64,000 nt of DNA from assembly GCA_948474755.1 (NCBI GenBank), contig CAOLHI010002559.1:184140-248139 (forward strand), given 5' to 3'. The notes beneath the pieces are model-generated. The model saw only the letters and a program-made list of their open reading frames with translations, did not search any database and was not told where the DNA came from. The DNA is from Ctenosaura bakeri (Eukaryota; Chordata; Lepidosauria; Squamata; Iguanidae). A program made the position numbers and the translations under genes. Positions 1 to 13,830 of this stretch are shown here, in pieces (the first letter of the stretch is position 1; every line of letters begins with the position of its first letter).

Positions 1-141
1 TCGCCACATGCAGGAAGGGCCTATATTTCAGAGGAAGGAACTGGCAAAACCACCTCTGAGTATCACTTCCCTAAGAAACCTCAATGAAATTCATGGGATC
101 ACCATAAGTCAACAAGCATCTTGAAAGCACACACATGCACA
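1..141 (+). mobile_element. SINE tail (Sauria/5S-SINE type), 5' part outside window
   Basis: The stretch carries the typical second half of squamate SINEs. It has a purine-rich AGGAAGG...TGGCAAAACCACCTCTGAGTA segment (about positions 30-62), then a Bov-B-like tail with ATGAAATTCATGGGATCACC (81-100) and CATAAGTCAAC, ending in an ACACAC run. The tail closely matches the end of the 5S-derived SINE at 50.6-50.8 kb, so this is probably the same family. The promoter half lies to the left of the window. SINEs like this are non-autonomous and are thought to be mobilised by the partner LINE (Bov-B) whose tail they share. Confidence 0.7.
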
Positions 142-1091
142 AATCTTTCTTCAATATGGGTGATTTGACAGCCTCTATCTCTGTACCTGGAGCATTGCTT
201 GGAAAGTTACCTTTTTAAAGTAAGGTACTTTGTTCCCTTTACTTGTTGAAAACCAACCCATTGCTGTAACATGTTCTCATGTTGAAAAAAAGGTAACCTC
301 CTTTTTCTCTACTTGTTACTTTTATACTATTTTCAATTACTTTTGAAAGAGAAAAAAAACTTAAGATTAACAAGAGAATGGCATAAGATATGAAAATTAT
401 TTTCAAAATTCCTCTAAAAATGCCATTAAAGGTAACTTTTTGAAATAACTCAAAATGATTACTCCTTCACCAAGAATGTACCTTCACTGTTAAGGTTTTT
501 TCTGCTTCGGAAATGTTACCAGCTAAAAAAAAAAGCCTAGTTATAAATGTCTGCTTTGTAATTCCTCACTTCTGAGACTGAAGGCAGCAAGTTAGCCCAG
601 GGGGCACAGAGCAAATCCCATGGCACCTAGATGTATCCTCCCAAACCTTGCCACTGCTTCTCAGTATTTGTTACCTGAATAAACTGCCTCAGTCTGCCTA
701 TAGAAGGGCTAAACCTTGGCTGTTTGACTAAATATAACAAGAGGTGGTTTTGCCTTCCACTTCATTTGTCTTGCAGTAAACTCTAGAGCCATAATTTTAT
801 TGGTGCAAAGGGCATGCCATTAGCAAACTCCTGCAAACAAAGCCAACCTTGGTAAACATGGATTTTAACACTCCTGAATATATTTTCTTGAATGCTTCAG
901 CAACATGAATTGGTGTGAGAATAGCAGTGAATTGGCTTCATCCTGAGGCCAATTTAAATGTACAATCAGGTTTGCTGAATAAATGTGTTTGGATAAATTT
1001 GAGTCTTTTGTGTATAGACCTTCTTTTATCAAAATGTTGGCATAAACCTTCATGTTGACTATTGTAAAACTGTAGATTCTGTGCATTCTAA
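142..1091. other. Unassigned AT-rich DNA
   Basis: No gene or clear repeat was recognised. The block is AT-rich with short A runs. The only longer open frame here, on the minus strand around 865-1086, has no recognisable domain and looks like chance. Confidence 0.5.
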
Positions 1092-1176
1092 AGCTCGGGA
1101 AAGTTACTTTTTTGAAGAACAGAATGCTAGCTGGGACTTCTTGGAGCTACAGTTCAAAAAGTCACTTTTGTAAGCT
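1092..1176. mobile_element. Short palindromic MITE, family B (partial or decayed)
   Basis: The left arm AGCTCGGGAAAGTTACTTTT is answered on the right by an inverted arm containing TTGGAGCTACAGTTCAAAAA and GTCACTTTTGTAAGCT. The same fold, with an inner motif close to CTGGGAGTTGTAGT next to a run of A, recurs at 20406-20509, 30828-30935 and 63064-63180. The element is too short to code and is a non-autonomous inverted-repeat element. The superfamily could not be set because target duplications are unclear. Confidence 0.5.
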
Positions 1177-4100
1177 TTGTGGTGTATACAACACCTTGTC
1201 ATCTCTTTCCAGTTATATTGCATTTTGCAGTTTTTAAAAAAAGGTATGTGCATGGTTTAGTTTTACACACATATTCTCCATTCAGCTCAGTAGATGAATA
1301 AACACACAAGAAATCCCCACATTTTTAAATGGTATAATTCTAACCACTCTGCGTAATGATAACTTGGATATCATATACTCCATGTTCCAGTTGGTGCACA
1401 ACCAGAAAGAGGCTTTCAAAACCTAAACACAAAGTGTGCCTATTCATGCACAACATAAATAATGTTATTTTCCAAAAGTATGGTCTTTCAAGTCATAGCT
1501 GGCTGAAGCTGAGCTGGTGTCACTCTTAAGATGTTCATGAATAAGGCAGTGTGCAAACTTCACAAGACAGGTACCTTCTGTGAAGCGTCTGTGTCTCCAA
1601 CATTAAAGTTCTTTCTGTCTCAGAAATAAAGTTGCCAGTCATGTCACACAGAGCTTACCATAGTATGCTCTTATTGCTGATTGAATTTGGAAAGCACGTA
1701 AAAAGAAAGCTACAATCTCTCATAGAGTGGTGGTTGCTAAAACAGATGGTTTTATTAAAGCTAACAGAATTAGTTCCAGTTTTTGCTACTGAAAACTACT
1801 TATCTGTGCAATCACTCAGAGTCCTCCCCAAGTGCCTTTTATGGTTTCCACAAGTCTTGTGCACCCATGCTCTGCAACCCACAACAAAGTAAATGCTTCA
1901 TCTTATGTAGGGTTACAAACTACAGTGAATGGATTGTTCTACTGCCTCATCTTTCTTCCCCCTGCCCACCCAACACCACAAGATGTGTACTCAACTACAT
2001 AGGTTGACACTGTGGCGAAATGTCTCATGTATATTTTATCTCATGCCTTCCCACATTACGGGATGTGGCCAAAGGCCAGTCAACCACACTTTTACAAGAT
2101 CATTTGTTTCCAGTGAAAGGCAGAGGGTGATACACAGTGACTGGGCAGACAATTCCCAAGACTTTCTGGTGGCTTATCTATGAGGTGACTGAGAGTTCTC
2201 CTCCTCCTCCAAGTTTTACTTCCACTTAAAAGAGCAACTTGGCTGCTTGGAACCAAATGCTACTTGGAAATGATACCATGTCAGCAGTATTCTTGAGGAA
2301 ACGATTGGTCCCCTTAGTACAAGGAAATGGTGTTGCTCATAAGCAAACTTTTGAGGTTTTTGAATATTACCAAGTGACTCACTATGGGGATTATAATGTT
2401 TGCAGTCAAGAGTTCTCAATGCTCCATGTCAAATATCAGGTGAATTTTACAATTACTTCTCTGACCTTGATTTTAATCTGAGCCAGATTAGAATTAATTT
2501 CTCACACACCATCATTGATCCCTTAACTCAGAAGGGGGCAACTTGAAGATTTTGGGCAGTCTAGTATTCTACCCCTGAGAATCTCCACGGGTTGCATGTA
2601 CAGTTAAAAATGCAGAAGAAGGCGGGGGGGGGATGACCATTTTCTGACCTTAAATTGAGTCCTTTTTAGTAGCTTCTCTTGGAAGGTTCCAAGTGATGCA
2701 ATTCAGTATTTATGGCAGAAAGGGCATGGGGGGTGGTCAGGTGAGACATTGTTCTAATGAGCAGCTGGAGATATTTTGTGCACTAGGAAAATTAAATGTG
2801 CAAGAGGAAATAGGTTTTGGTGCAGTTGGCAATATGGACTTTAATTAAGAATAAGGTTATTTCACAAAACACGGAAATGAGAAAAAGATGAAGAAATAGA
2901 AAGTGCAAACGGCTACTTTCTGGCTTTCAGTCTTCATAATGTTATATAAATAGAATATCATTGGGGCCAGCTACCAAACTGCATCTGCCCTGGAGGATAC
3001 ATACATGAAGATACGTCTACCTACTTTGGATACAATTGTGTTGCTGCAGGCATTGCCAGCCACATCCAGCACTCTGTTTGCATCATGGTTGCATGGTTCA
3101 CTGACACCTAGAAAGCACTGCTTGTCATGACCTGATTTTGTAACAACTTTCACATTCTCTTGGAAAAAAACAGGAGTGTTTACATGATCAAATATTTACA
3201 TGATCAATCCTAACTCTGCTTGAATCTTATTATTTATAATAAAAGTTATAAAAATATAAAAGCATTTTCATTGTTGCTGCTGCTAGTTATCTGTATTGTG
3301 CCTGAAATGGGAAAAATTTCAATAAAATATAAACTGAATAATACATGTTTTACCTTATCTTCAGCAGCAGCCTTCTGTAGCTGGGCTGTTTTTGTTTTCT
3401 GTTTTAAAGGGTCTGTATATTCAGTTTCATCTCCTAGAAAGAAATTGGAGAGAAGAGGAGGACTGTGTACTCTTAGTTTACTGCTCTAATATTAAATCTT
3501 GTTTTACAGGCATGATCTAATATGTCATTGGCCAGCCAGGAAGCCTTCAGAATACATTTGTCACTGGATCAAAATCAAATATGTACTCTGGCTGTTAAGT
3601 GAGGTCTTCTTGGACTAAATGACTGTGCCATTTTAGACTGTCCTGCAAGATTAATGATGACACCAGTTGACCAATTTTCACCCTTGGGGCAGTAATATAA
3701 AGATGTGCTTTTTCTCTGCACCTGATGTTGCCCATGTAAGTGCGTCATTCTTCAATTGAGAAAGGCTGTTGATGTAATTTACCTTTTTAAAAAAATGATA
3801 GGCATATACTTAACTGGAGTTTTGTTGGATAGTTAATCTTCTAATCACACAGATGATTTTGCAAGTGCTTTTTCCTGAAAGAATGGAGGACTCACTGGCT
3901 GACAACTTCTGAGGCAAAAAACCCCCAAAACAAAACACCAACCCTTTATCCTCTTCTTTCTTCTTTAGAAAGCCACTGTAGTTGCCCTTGAGGATGCAAT
4001 GCTACCATCAATTACACAAAGGCGTTTTTTGATACAAATTAATAATTAGTCTTTTAAATCCTGCATGTATTCTAATGGGAGGTAAGGGGATACAACAAGA

Positions 4101-5290
4101 TTTCTCCTGCAGTGTGGTCATGGTGGAGGAGTGTCCTTAGTAACCTCAGCAAAGCCAGTCAGTATGTCATCCACTTCCACTGCTGCAGCCATACATCACT
4201 TAGCTTAACTCTGGAGATGAAATGTACTTTTGGAGTGATTGTAGGCAGGGAAGATGCTTCTAAAATGGCCACAGTCTTCCATCAATAATCACTTTCATCA
4301 ATAATTACTCTTTGAGAAGCAGATAATTTTGTCTTAGCACTTGTATTGTATCTATGTGAACTACAAAGACACATTTTAACTTCTCAACAGCCCTGAGTAA
4401 AAGGTAGTGGGCATATCTGACAGGAACTGGTAGTTTTTCAACTGCACTTTCTTTTTTAATTAGTGAATTGACACATAATTGTGCTTATAAGCATGTAAAA
4501 GGCAGTAGACTGTGTGGAGTAGGGCAGGCTATGTGACACATGTGACTCCATCTTCTAAGAGAGGAAAATGGCTGGCAAGCTCTGGTAGAATAGATTGGGT
4601 GGAGGGTCCTTAGTATTTTCCCCCAGTCTCTGCCCCATGAGGCAATTCTAGGGGCAACTCTATGGGGAGCCTCACATAGACCAGTAATTCATCTCACAGC
4701 TCTGATGCTATTCCTGGATCAGTTTGAGATTGGGTAACAACTGAAAACCCATGTAAGCAGCTTTGTTTTGTTTACATGCACACAAATATATAAAATATAT
4801 ACTTCTGTTTGTATACATGCATACACATACACTTTTTTAAACAGCAAAGCAAGAAGAACATCTAGGATAAAAGAATGTTGTTGGTAAAGAATGTTTCTTG
4901 GTTCCATTATATGTATAGTGAACAGTTCTGAAATATTTTCCATTTGCCCTGGCATTGACTTTACTTTAGTTTCGATCTTTGTCCTTTTCTGTGTTCATGT
5001 AGTATGTAATAGTGTCACCTCTTGCCTTCTGCTGTTCATTGCTGTTGAACTTGGAGGTCAGCCTGAAGAACAATAGAACTGTATGACACCAAGACTTTCT
5101 GCAAAATCCTCCAAAACCTTTTAGAAACCCACTGAGAATCACAGGAAATGTAGCAATAACATATGCCTTCACCAAAAGCTGGTTACCTTTTTGTTGAAAA
5201 GTGTTAGGCAACTGTTTTATTCTTGAATTTAATCTCCTCTTCTTAGATTTTTAGTAACATTTTCTAAAACAAATTCTACAAACACTATAG
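1177..5290. other. Unassigned non-coding DNA
   Basis: About 4 kb with no recognisable gene or family-level repeat. Open frames are below 90 codons, occur on both strands and lack domain motifs. There are small AT-rich runs and a few short G or A tracts (for example 2621-2631). Old, decayed repeats cannot be excluded by eye. Confidence 0.5.
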
Positions 5291-6388
5291 ATACATAAAA
5301 GAGGATATATAAAAAGAGAATAATAATAATAATAAAAAAGAACAACAACTAAGCACGCAAAAAACCCCTATGGATTAACATTTGAATTAAAAAGTCAAAG
5401 AGAAAATGAGAAAGGAAAAAACGGGAGTAGGGGAAGAGAAAACAGAGAAGAATTGATCTTCCCCTTCCTCTGGGCAGGATATAGGTTATTCTCATTTCAA
5501 ACCTATTTAAAAAAATAAGGAGAAAGAAAAAGAAATCTAACCTCTTCCTTTTGACCCCTCCCCCAATTCGTACTCTCTTAAAAGGAAAAACATATATAAA
5601 CTTTCTATTTTTTGTTAACATACCCAACACCATATTAACATTCCTTCTTTCAGCTTTTACTGCATTCTGTTACAACATACTTGCATAATAATAATTTTTA
5701 AAATTTACATCATAAATAACCTTGATGCTGCTAGATAATAATGCAATTGATTTCTCTAAATACTACTAACTGACTTAATCACTTATTATTTTCATTAATT
5801 AAAAGTGTCACATGGGTCTATATCCTAAATAAACCATTTTATATTCTAAAGACCATTACAGAGTCCATAGTCCAATCCATTTACCATCCTTAATCTATTT
5901 CCAATCATCCATATAACATATTTTACCATATAACATATTTTAATCAATTCTTCATCTTAAATTTTATTCCCCACTTCAGAAAAAAACATCCTTTTCCTGA
6001 TTTCTTCTCACATAACATTTTAAAAACACTATCCTGAGACAGCATCTTTTAGACATATTTCCTTCTCTTTCACTTTCACTAGGTAAATCAGTCCTCATAA
6101 ATGATGTCAAAGAATCAATCTTGAAACAACACCCTTTTTTGTTTTTGTTTTGATTTTGTTCAGTTTGCATAGAGATTTCAGTTAAATTCAATCCTCCCTT
6201 CTCCCTTCCATGAGATATATCTCCTTGTCATCAAATAAGCCCTCCTGGTCATAAATCATTAGGGTTCTGTTTCTTGTCTGTCCGCCCAGTTTCCATCTTG
6301 TTTTCCTTCCATATCTATTAATATGTCTTTTCCTTTATCTTTTGTATGTCCCTCTTATCTCCCATTTCAGTTCCTTGAATTCTTGAAT
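5291..6388. other. AT-rich tract, pyrimidine-rich toward its right end
   Basis: A compositionally distinct kilobase. It begins with (AAT)n near 5319-5336, runs through A-rich DNA, and from about 5980 the plus strand is rich in TTTCC/CTTCT. It could be the non-coding part of an antisense LINE or the interior of an old element, but no coding motif was recognised. The minus-strand frame at 5349-5633 is Phe- and Arg-rich low-complexity sequence and is not credible as a protein. Confidence 0.4.
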
Positions 6389-7018
6389 CATAATGTCAGG
6401 ACCCTGGCACTCCAGGACTCAAGCTCTGAGTCTGAACCAGAGAACTTCAAAGCCATGGAGCCTGCTGCACAGCCCACCCCAGATGCTGCCCTGGACACAG
6501 AGCCCTTGGCCCCAGTGGCCCCAGCAATGGAGGCAGGGGCTGCCTTAGACCCAGAGATTCAAGAGCAGGTGCCTACTTACCAGCAGCATTGGGAGCAAAA
6601 GAGTGCTCTCAGAAGGTCAGAGCATTTAAATAGGAAACACCAAGCAATCAAGCTCCAGCTGAGGTAGCACCTGGGTGAGGGCCTGCTTAATAAGAGCACT
6701 CACTCAGCCTTGGGTCTCTGTTGGTTCACAACTGTCCATTTTGGGTGTGCCTGCTGGGACCCTTGTCTTGCTTCCTGGAATGCTGCCTGACCGGCTGAGG
6801 AACAAGCTCTGTGGTACATGGACTCTGTTTGCTGTTTTGCCTGGCTGTGCCGTAACAGCCAGGGATATCCCTGCTGCAAAAGTCTCTTTAATTTACTGCT
6901 GCCTTACCTACTTACTGCTGAAGTAAAGCCCTTTGATTTATTGCCTGTCTGCCTTATCTGTGTAAAGACCTATTAGCCAGCTCTTGGCTGCCTGCCATGC
7001 CTTGGCGCTGACACATAA
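6389..7018 (+). mobile_element. Solo LTR with perfect 5-bp target duplication
   Basis: The LTR spans 6394-7013 (620 bp). It begins TGTCAGG and ends GCTGACA, so it has the TG...CA ends and short terminal inversion (TGTCAG/CTGACA) of an LTR. It is flanked on both sides by CATAA (6389-6393 and 7014-7018), a perfect 5-bp target-site duplication. A TATA-like TTTAAATA lies near 6627 and AATAAG or AGTAAA poly(A)-like signals near 6690 and 6923, which suggest plus orientation. No second LTR or internal region adjoins, so it is a solo LTR left by recombination between the two LTRs. Five-bp duplications are common in Gypsy and some ERV groups. The 114-codon open frame at 6323-6667 starts outside the LTR and runs through its putative U3, so it is not a host gene. 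Confidence 0.85.
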
Positions 7019-9161
7019 TATTAATCATGCATTTAAAATCTAGATGTATGTGCTCCAGTGTCCCTTGTAGAAGACCCTCTAACTGTTCTTATGCAGTTAA
7101 CAAGTGACTTCCTTGGAATCTGGTGAGAGGCTGCCAAAACAAACAGCGCCAGCTGATCACAGTCAGTTCTTTCTCATGCTTTTATTTCCTTTGCTTTCCT
7201 TATTAGTGTTCAATATCTTTTTGCAAGCTAAATACAACTCAGTATATTCAAAAAGTAAACACCCTTAGATTTTCAATTCTTCATTCTCTTTTTAACATGT
7301 CAGCCCCAATAAATTCAGCTGTCCCAGTCTTATGAGGCAAATCAACTAACCCAACTCTTGATTATAGGAAGATTCAGCTGCTAGAGGTTCCACTGATCTG
7401 TCTTACTCAGAAGTTTTCTTCACTTTTATGACTTCCGAAGTTAATTGAAGTTTCTTATTTTAAGAAAGCAGGTTGCTGGCATAAGGCTGTCAGATCTTAC
7501 AATCTTAACCAGTTGTGTTTCATGGCAAGGGAAGATTTTGCTCGCTCAGTCCTTGCCATTTGCAGTAAATGTATATAATGGGAATTTCAGACCCAAATGT
7601 GTAATTGTCTGCTAGCTTTTTGTCTGAGAACGGTGGGTGCGTAGAAACTCCAGCTGGAAATCCTTCCAACTGGTACTTTACAATGAAAGCGCTTCTCACT
7701 GCAGACCTGCAGTAAAAAGTGTCTGCTGAGCAAGCAGAGTCCATTATTGAATTTAATCTGAGGTAAGTGTTTTGTAACATCTTCTATGCCTATTTCTTCC
7801 TTCCTATTTTTTTTTTCATTTTTCAATTTATTAAAGACCAAATTACTGATTAAAGAGGTTTGCCTTTCATTTACTCTTAGTTTTACCAATCAGGAGTTAA
7901 CATTTCAAGTTTGTTGTTCAACATTATTCATACATATAATTTATTACACGACCATGCCTTGAAAAATATGAGTAGGCTGTGATCAAAGGTATTCTTAGCC
8001 ATGAAGAAAGTCCCATGAAATCTGTGGGGCTTACATCCAAATAAACATACACTGGATTGAATGGTTAAAATTTCTGAAAATTGGAATGGTGAACCCCTAT
8101 AATGGGGAGGTGTTTATACATGTTTTTAACATAATTTGAAGTTGCCTTTAAAGGTGGAACCCTCCCAATATAGAAAACAGCCCAATAGTTTAGGCAGATG
8201 AGCAATATCTATTTGGCTTTAATTAATACACTGAGTAAAATCATTGAGCACTGAGCAGCTGAGGCCTTTAGAAGCCTTAGTGGAATAGGCTTACATTGGT
8301 GTACCAGAATGAATTTCTCAAGACAGGTCTGGAGATGCACCCAGATGTGGTTTGTCTACAAGAAGCATTATCAGAGACCATTGTCTATGGTAATTGGCCT
8401 GATGAAAATTGGAGTCTAAACAATGAATGGAAGGCTATATGTTCCTCATTCTTGTCTTAAGGCATTTGTAAGCGTGATAGCACACCCCCCCACACTAGTA
8501 TAATACCATGCTTTCATCATATTGGGAATGGCAGTATGATAGATTGATTATCTTGCCTTTCTCTTGATGTAGGATCCAAAGCGGCTCACAACACGGATTC
8601 AAACAGAATGCAAACAGAAAAAGTTCAAAACAAATAATTTTGTCTGTTTGTTAAAACCAGAACTAATTTAAAGCAATCTAAAAGCACTGAAGATAAAACA
8701 ATGAGGATCACAGTACAGAAGCTCAGCATTAAAAGACACTTTTGTACCAACCAGTTAATAACTAAAAGCCTATCTGCATAAAAAGGCAGAAGGGGAGCAG
8801 ATGGCATGGTATTAAAATGGCAGAAAACATACTGTCATGCACTGGCATTCCCACATTGCTTAACCAGGTAAGTATGGAACACCCAACAGCTAGGCATGGA
8901 GGCAATAACACCCTTCTGCTTGTGTTCCCAGTGATGAGTATGCAGAGACATTAGGGTTGTCAAGTCAGGACTATTCCAGAGTCTGTGACTCCAGTTACAA
9001 TACCTGAGATGTAGGGAAGACCCCTTATGATGTCACAGGGGGCAGACCCTGCCACTGCTATTAAGCATGACACATTAAGCATTAACAATAGTTGCACAGA
9101 GTATGTCAGTAAAATATAAAGCACCAGGTGTAATAAATGAGGACACACATGCGAATCACCA
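7019..9161. other. Unassigned non-coding DNA
   Basis: No gene was recognised. A short segment near 8548-8600 (GCCTTTCTC...AAAGCGGCTCACAACA) resembles a common LINE- or SINE-derived fragment of reptile genomes but is too decayed to name. The rest appears unique. Confidence 0.45.
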
Positions 9162-9340
9162 TAGTGTAGTGGCTGGAGAGTTGGAGTTGGACTCTGGGAA
9201 ACAAGAGTTCAAATACAGCCATGGACCTTGGGCAAATCACACTCTCTCAGCCTTAAAGGAAGGCAATGGCAATGGGAGGCCTCTGAACAAATCTTGCCAA
9301 GAAAACCCCATGATAGGCTCAACTTAGGGTTATCATAAAT
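9162..9340 (+). mobile_element. Sauria/ACA-type tRNA-derived SINE
   Basis: The 5' part is tRNA-like: an A-box-like TAGTGTAGTGGCTGGAGAG is followed about 35 bp later by a B-box-like AGAGTTCAAATAC. Next comes CTTGGGCAAATCACACTCTC, the purine-rich AAGGAAGGCAATGGCAA block, CTTGCCAAGAAAACCCCATG and a Bov-B-like tail ending TCATAAATCATAAATGATG. This is the canonical layout of squamate tRNA SINEs with RTE-type tails. Pol III transcription from the internal boxes is the family's known mode; this copy carries mutations in both boxes. Confidence 0.85.
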
Positions 9341-9362
9341 CATAAATGATGAGGGAAGTTCA

Positions 9363-9410
9363 TTATATATATATATATATATATTCTTCATACATACATA
9401 CACACACATA
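9363..9410. repeat. (TA)n and (CATA)n microsatellite
   Basis: A run of TA dinucleotides (9363-9384) is followed by CATA tetramers and CA pairs. It lies just beyond the 3' end of the SINE and may have grown from its tail. Confidence 0.9.
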
Positions 9411-12400
9411 ATTCAAGGCAGCACTCTAGCTCTGAGATTCTTTCCCTTGCTCTGAGGATCAAAGGGGAGGATTGAGTCTCTGAGACTCCAGTTTAAAACC
9501 TTAAGATCTAGCAACTCAAAGAGGCATGTTGCCTCTGATCTTGGGGTTGGTATAGAGCTGTCATAGTCAGCAACCATAGTTATTCATCTTCACTGTGTCT
9601 TGTGGAAGCAAATTCTGTAGTTAACTATGCACTGTGGGAAGGAGCATTACTTTTTATAAACATTTTTCAGCCAAAGTTCTTGCTATTGTTTCAGGAATTG
9701 CACAAAGCAATTCAAGGTATGTTGACTCAAAATTAAAGCCTATTGAGTTCATTGGGGCATATTCCCAGATAAGTGATTATAGCACATGAGTAAGCACACA
9801 CTAGGGAGTAAATTTCATGAAACACAATGGGACTTACTTGGACATAAACATAAACATAATCCCCCAGAGCTCTGGCCCTCAAAACAAAGTCCTAAGTGCA
9901 CTTCAGCTAGCTTCAGAGCAAATGGAGCTGGTAGAAAATTCTCTAGTACATCCAGGTGCCAATTATGCCTTTTGCTGAAGTAGTAATAAACCTTTAGAAC
10001 TGGAAAGCTTCAGTTAATAATTGTTATTACATTTTTCAGACAAAATTACCAGACTGGGGTGGATGGGTTATGAATTTCTGTAGCCACTGTTCCTCCAGAC
10101 TTTTTATCCTCATTGAAAATAGAGAAAAGGATAATAGAGAAGCTAGGTTCCAAAGACGGTGATGGTGATCAGTTTGGATGGCTCAGATAACCATGTGAAA
10201 CTCTCCTCATGGTTGTAGCTGTAAGTATGGGGAGGACATTGCCCCTCCCCCCATGAAATTTAAGAGTTCGGTGTGAACAGTGTTTGGATTCAATCTTTGC
10301 TCTTCTAGAAATTTGGGAACTGAAGGAAAAATTTATTGGTGGGGCAGTATTCTCATCTGGAAAGGGTCAATGCCCTGTTCCTCCTCCCTTTGGCTACATC
10401 CTGAAGAAACTACTCTTGTTAAAATTACTGGTGCAATTGCTATACGCTGAATGCTTTAAATGTAATAGCTTACTTGTTTAATTGCAATGTTTCTAGCAAT
10501 AACGTCATAGCCTGTATTCACAGTCTGTCCTGTATGATCCAGCATGTACAAAAGCCATCTATGCAAGGTTGAACTGCTCCTGTAGGATTGTGCTCTTGCT
10601 GCTACATCTCTTTTTAATCTACCTGATGGACTGCAGAACCATAGACAGTTCCCAGTGCTATGAAAACAGGTGCTTTTACAGGCCAAGAGATATGTGATGC
10701 AGACATCCTTCCCCAAAGGAATTCCTTGGGACTGAAAAAGCCTGGGCCACTTCATCATCCTGACTCTGCATCTCAGAGCCAGTCCATTTCAGCCTAGGTG
10801 TAACAAAGTAATCAGTGGTTGTCTGCTCTGTACAAGTTGATTCTGCCAAGCATGACTGCCACTTCTTCCGCTGAAATGACACTATTGTCTATTTGCCAGA
10901 GAGACACAGTTGAAGTACTTTCTCTGGCAAACATGCTACCGTTCCTAATGAGGAAGTGGCATCTGTATTGGACAGAGGCACATCTCTCTGACTATGAATG
11001 AACAAGTGTTTGTGGAAGAAGGGGGTGAAAAAGTCACTGTTGTAGATATATCCTCCACTTCATTATTTAATCAGAGATCACTGAAAGCATCTATGATGGA
11101 AACCCTTGGCCTATCTAACTAACCCTGCCCTTCTACCCTCAAGGTCCCCCTTTGGATCTGGTACCTGGGCCTAAAGTTGACCGCTATGCTGGACAAGTGG
11201 CAGTGCTGATCAGTGGGTTCAGTATGATAAAGCATGACCAGGTCTGTCTTTCACTTCTTAAACAAAAACAACTGGACACACTTGTAGAAAATAAAATCAG
11301 TAAAGATTTATTATATGACAAATAAAATAACCACCTAGCTTTTTTTCCAGTCCACATACACAGTAACCCTTCTGTTTCCAAGCAAATAATACTTCTCCCT
11401 GAATACTCTTCACATTTTCATCTCCCCAAAACCTAGTTCAGATTTTCTCCATTTCCCTCCTCATAACTAGACTTTAGACTCCCTAATTCTAGTTTATTCT
11501 TCCCCTATCTAATGCTTTAGCAGACAAACTTCTTGGTTATATCATCCATGGGTCCACTCTGAAAGCTGTGATTGGCTGGCTCTAACCAAACTTGCCAACT
11601 TCTCACTTCACAGCATCTTTCAATATTATTTGGGTGGTGTGTTTTTTTTTAAGCTATTCAGTGGGTGGGTGGTGTATTGCTGACAGACTGGTTGTTTCCT
11701 CTGTGATTCTGGACAAAAGAAAAGTATCTGCCCAGCTTTTTCAAAAATGTAATTCAAACTATTCACAACCAAGTAATCACACATATTTCTACAACTGTAG
11801 CCTCTCATTTTCACTTTAAAAATACTGGAAAGGATTGAGCTGTTTCAAAGAGGCTAGGCAGGAAAATGTGCCAATCTCTCTGTCCTTAAAGTTAACAAGA
11901 TAGTACTACTTTAGCAGGAAGGAAGACTTCAGTGCAAATTCTCATTTACGCTGTATAACATTTATGCAATAAAGAATGAGTTGAGTACATGATTTTTCAT
12001 TGCTGAATAGCTGGGAATTGTAACACATGAAATGCAGGAGAGAGCATTAATCTCAAGCTGCTAAGAAATGAAATGTCACATACAGCAACTTCTTTCTGAC
12101 TGCTGCTTTCTGTGCTTAGAGTTTTATTCCGCCACTTTCTCCCTCTGTGACATTCTTTCCTTAAAAGGCACCACAACACTTCTGATTATGCCAGACTGGA
12201 GCACATCAGTGGGCTTCCAAGCTTTTCAGTTTAAATATTAAAATTATGAAATGGCACCTTTGAGTAATAGCTCTCTTTGATCCTTCAGTGTATGTGTTTC
12301 ATCCAATGATTTATGCATTTCTCTTCTCTTTCAGACGATATTATATCATATAGCTGCTTTAAGTCCATTTCAGGAGAAAAGCAAGATATCAGTCAATCAA

Positions 12401-13801
12401 ACAAACAACATATTTTGCCATATAAAATTCTTATCAGCAACAGATAGGATCATGTTGACAAGTGACTCGCAGGTAAGGATGGACAACTCTCTTCAAATTG
12501 CCTCTTGTTCAGATACTTTGGAGATGATGCCTTTGTTCTCTCTAAAGTTGGCATGTTACAGACTAAGTGACATAGTCATTTGTTTGTTTACATACCTTAT
12601 ATGCCAGCCTTCTTCCAGCATGGGACTTAAAGAGGCTTACAAAAGGCTAAAACAAGAAGAACGAAAAACCTGACAATAAAAAGTTAAGACATGTACGTGG
12701 TCAAATCTGGACATGAGTAACTGATAGCAACAGAAATTACACAATGTGACTGTACACAATACAGAAAGTATTCTTGTATTTACAAAAATACAAGAAATAT
12801 TTTTTCTAACATTTAGACCCTTGCTGGAATGCATCTAAACAGGAGCTAAAGTGCATTTATTGTTATTAAATGCTTACCATGGCAACTTACCTTGTCAAAT
12901 GTACACCACCATACTTTTTTATGGGAAGAGTAGAAAGATTTAGGGTAGGCAGGGAAGTCATTTTTTTTTTATTTTGGTGGAAGAGAGACTTTTGTATTCT
13001 GTTAAGCCATGCGGCAGAATGGTGGAATGCTGGGAAAATGTTCTGCATTTCTATCATGCATGGGGCTTGAAAGTACTATTCAATATGCTGCAGAGAAAAA
13101 CATTAAGATCTCCCATATCAGTATAAAACATGCACACACAAACATATTCAGTGCCGTTCACTCCATGTATTCCTTGAGGCAAGAAACTTCTGTTCACTCT
13201 TCCTTCCTACCTACAAAGAAAGGAACAGCAGATACTTTTAGAAATAATAAAAGAATAGTTTGTTTATGGGGAATTTGCTTGAGGCTTGTTTTAGAAGATG
13301 GACTGAAGATCCAACAAAAAGTAGAACATGGATGAACTGTAAAGGATCTCTTTTCTATGCAGGCATCAAAATGCAAAGTGCCTTGTAAAACCTCGGTGGA
13401 AAACAGTATGTTTTAAAATGGGTCATTAATTGTTCCTTTTTTATTGTCCTCAGATAGTATTTTATGATGCTGTTATTAAAATAGTGATATAAAATAGGGT
13501 AGCTATTATCCAGAGGATTTGTATGGACAGAATCAATTCATAATTATGGCCATGATCCACAGTTGCAAGCATGCAAAGAGCATTTTCATTTCTTTCTGGG
13601 AAACACGGAAACGTTAGTGTGCAGGCTCAGTGAGTATTGTATATGTCTGTGTGGTTATTTGGAGTAAATATTTTCTCTGGAAGAAGTTCTTGTGCATGAA
13701 AAGCACTGGTACCCTATTTATGTATGCAATGGCATTTTTAGATACCTGATTTATGATCAAACATTAATCGAGTGGATGGATTCACTACTTCTCTTTCTTT
13801 A
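9411..13801. other. Unassigned non-coding DNA
   Basis: No gene was recognised in this 4.4-kb block. Open frames are under 110 codons and lack motifs. A fragment near 12585-12650 (TTGTTTACATACC...TTAAAGAGGCTTACAAAAGG) resembles a frequent reptile repeat end, also hinted at near 37885-37960. The remainder looks unique. Confidence 0.45.
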
Positions 13802-13830
13802 TTGTTGTTAATAGCCATCAAGTTGACTTT

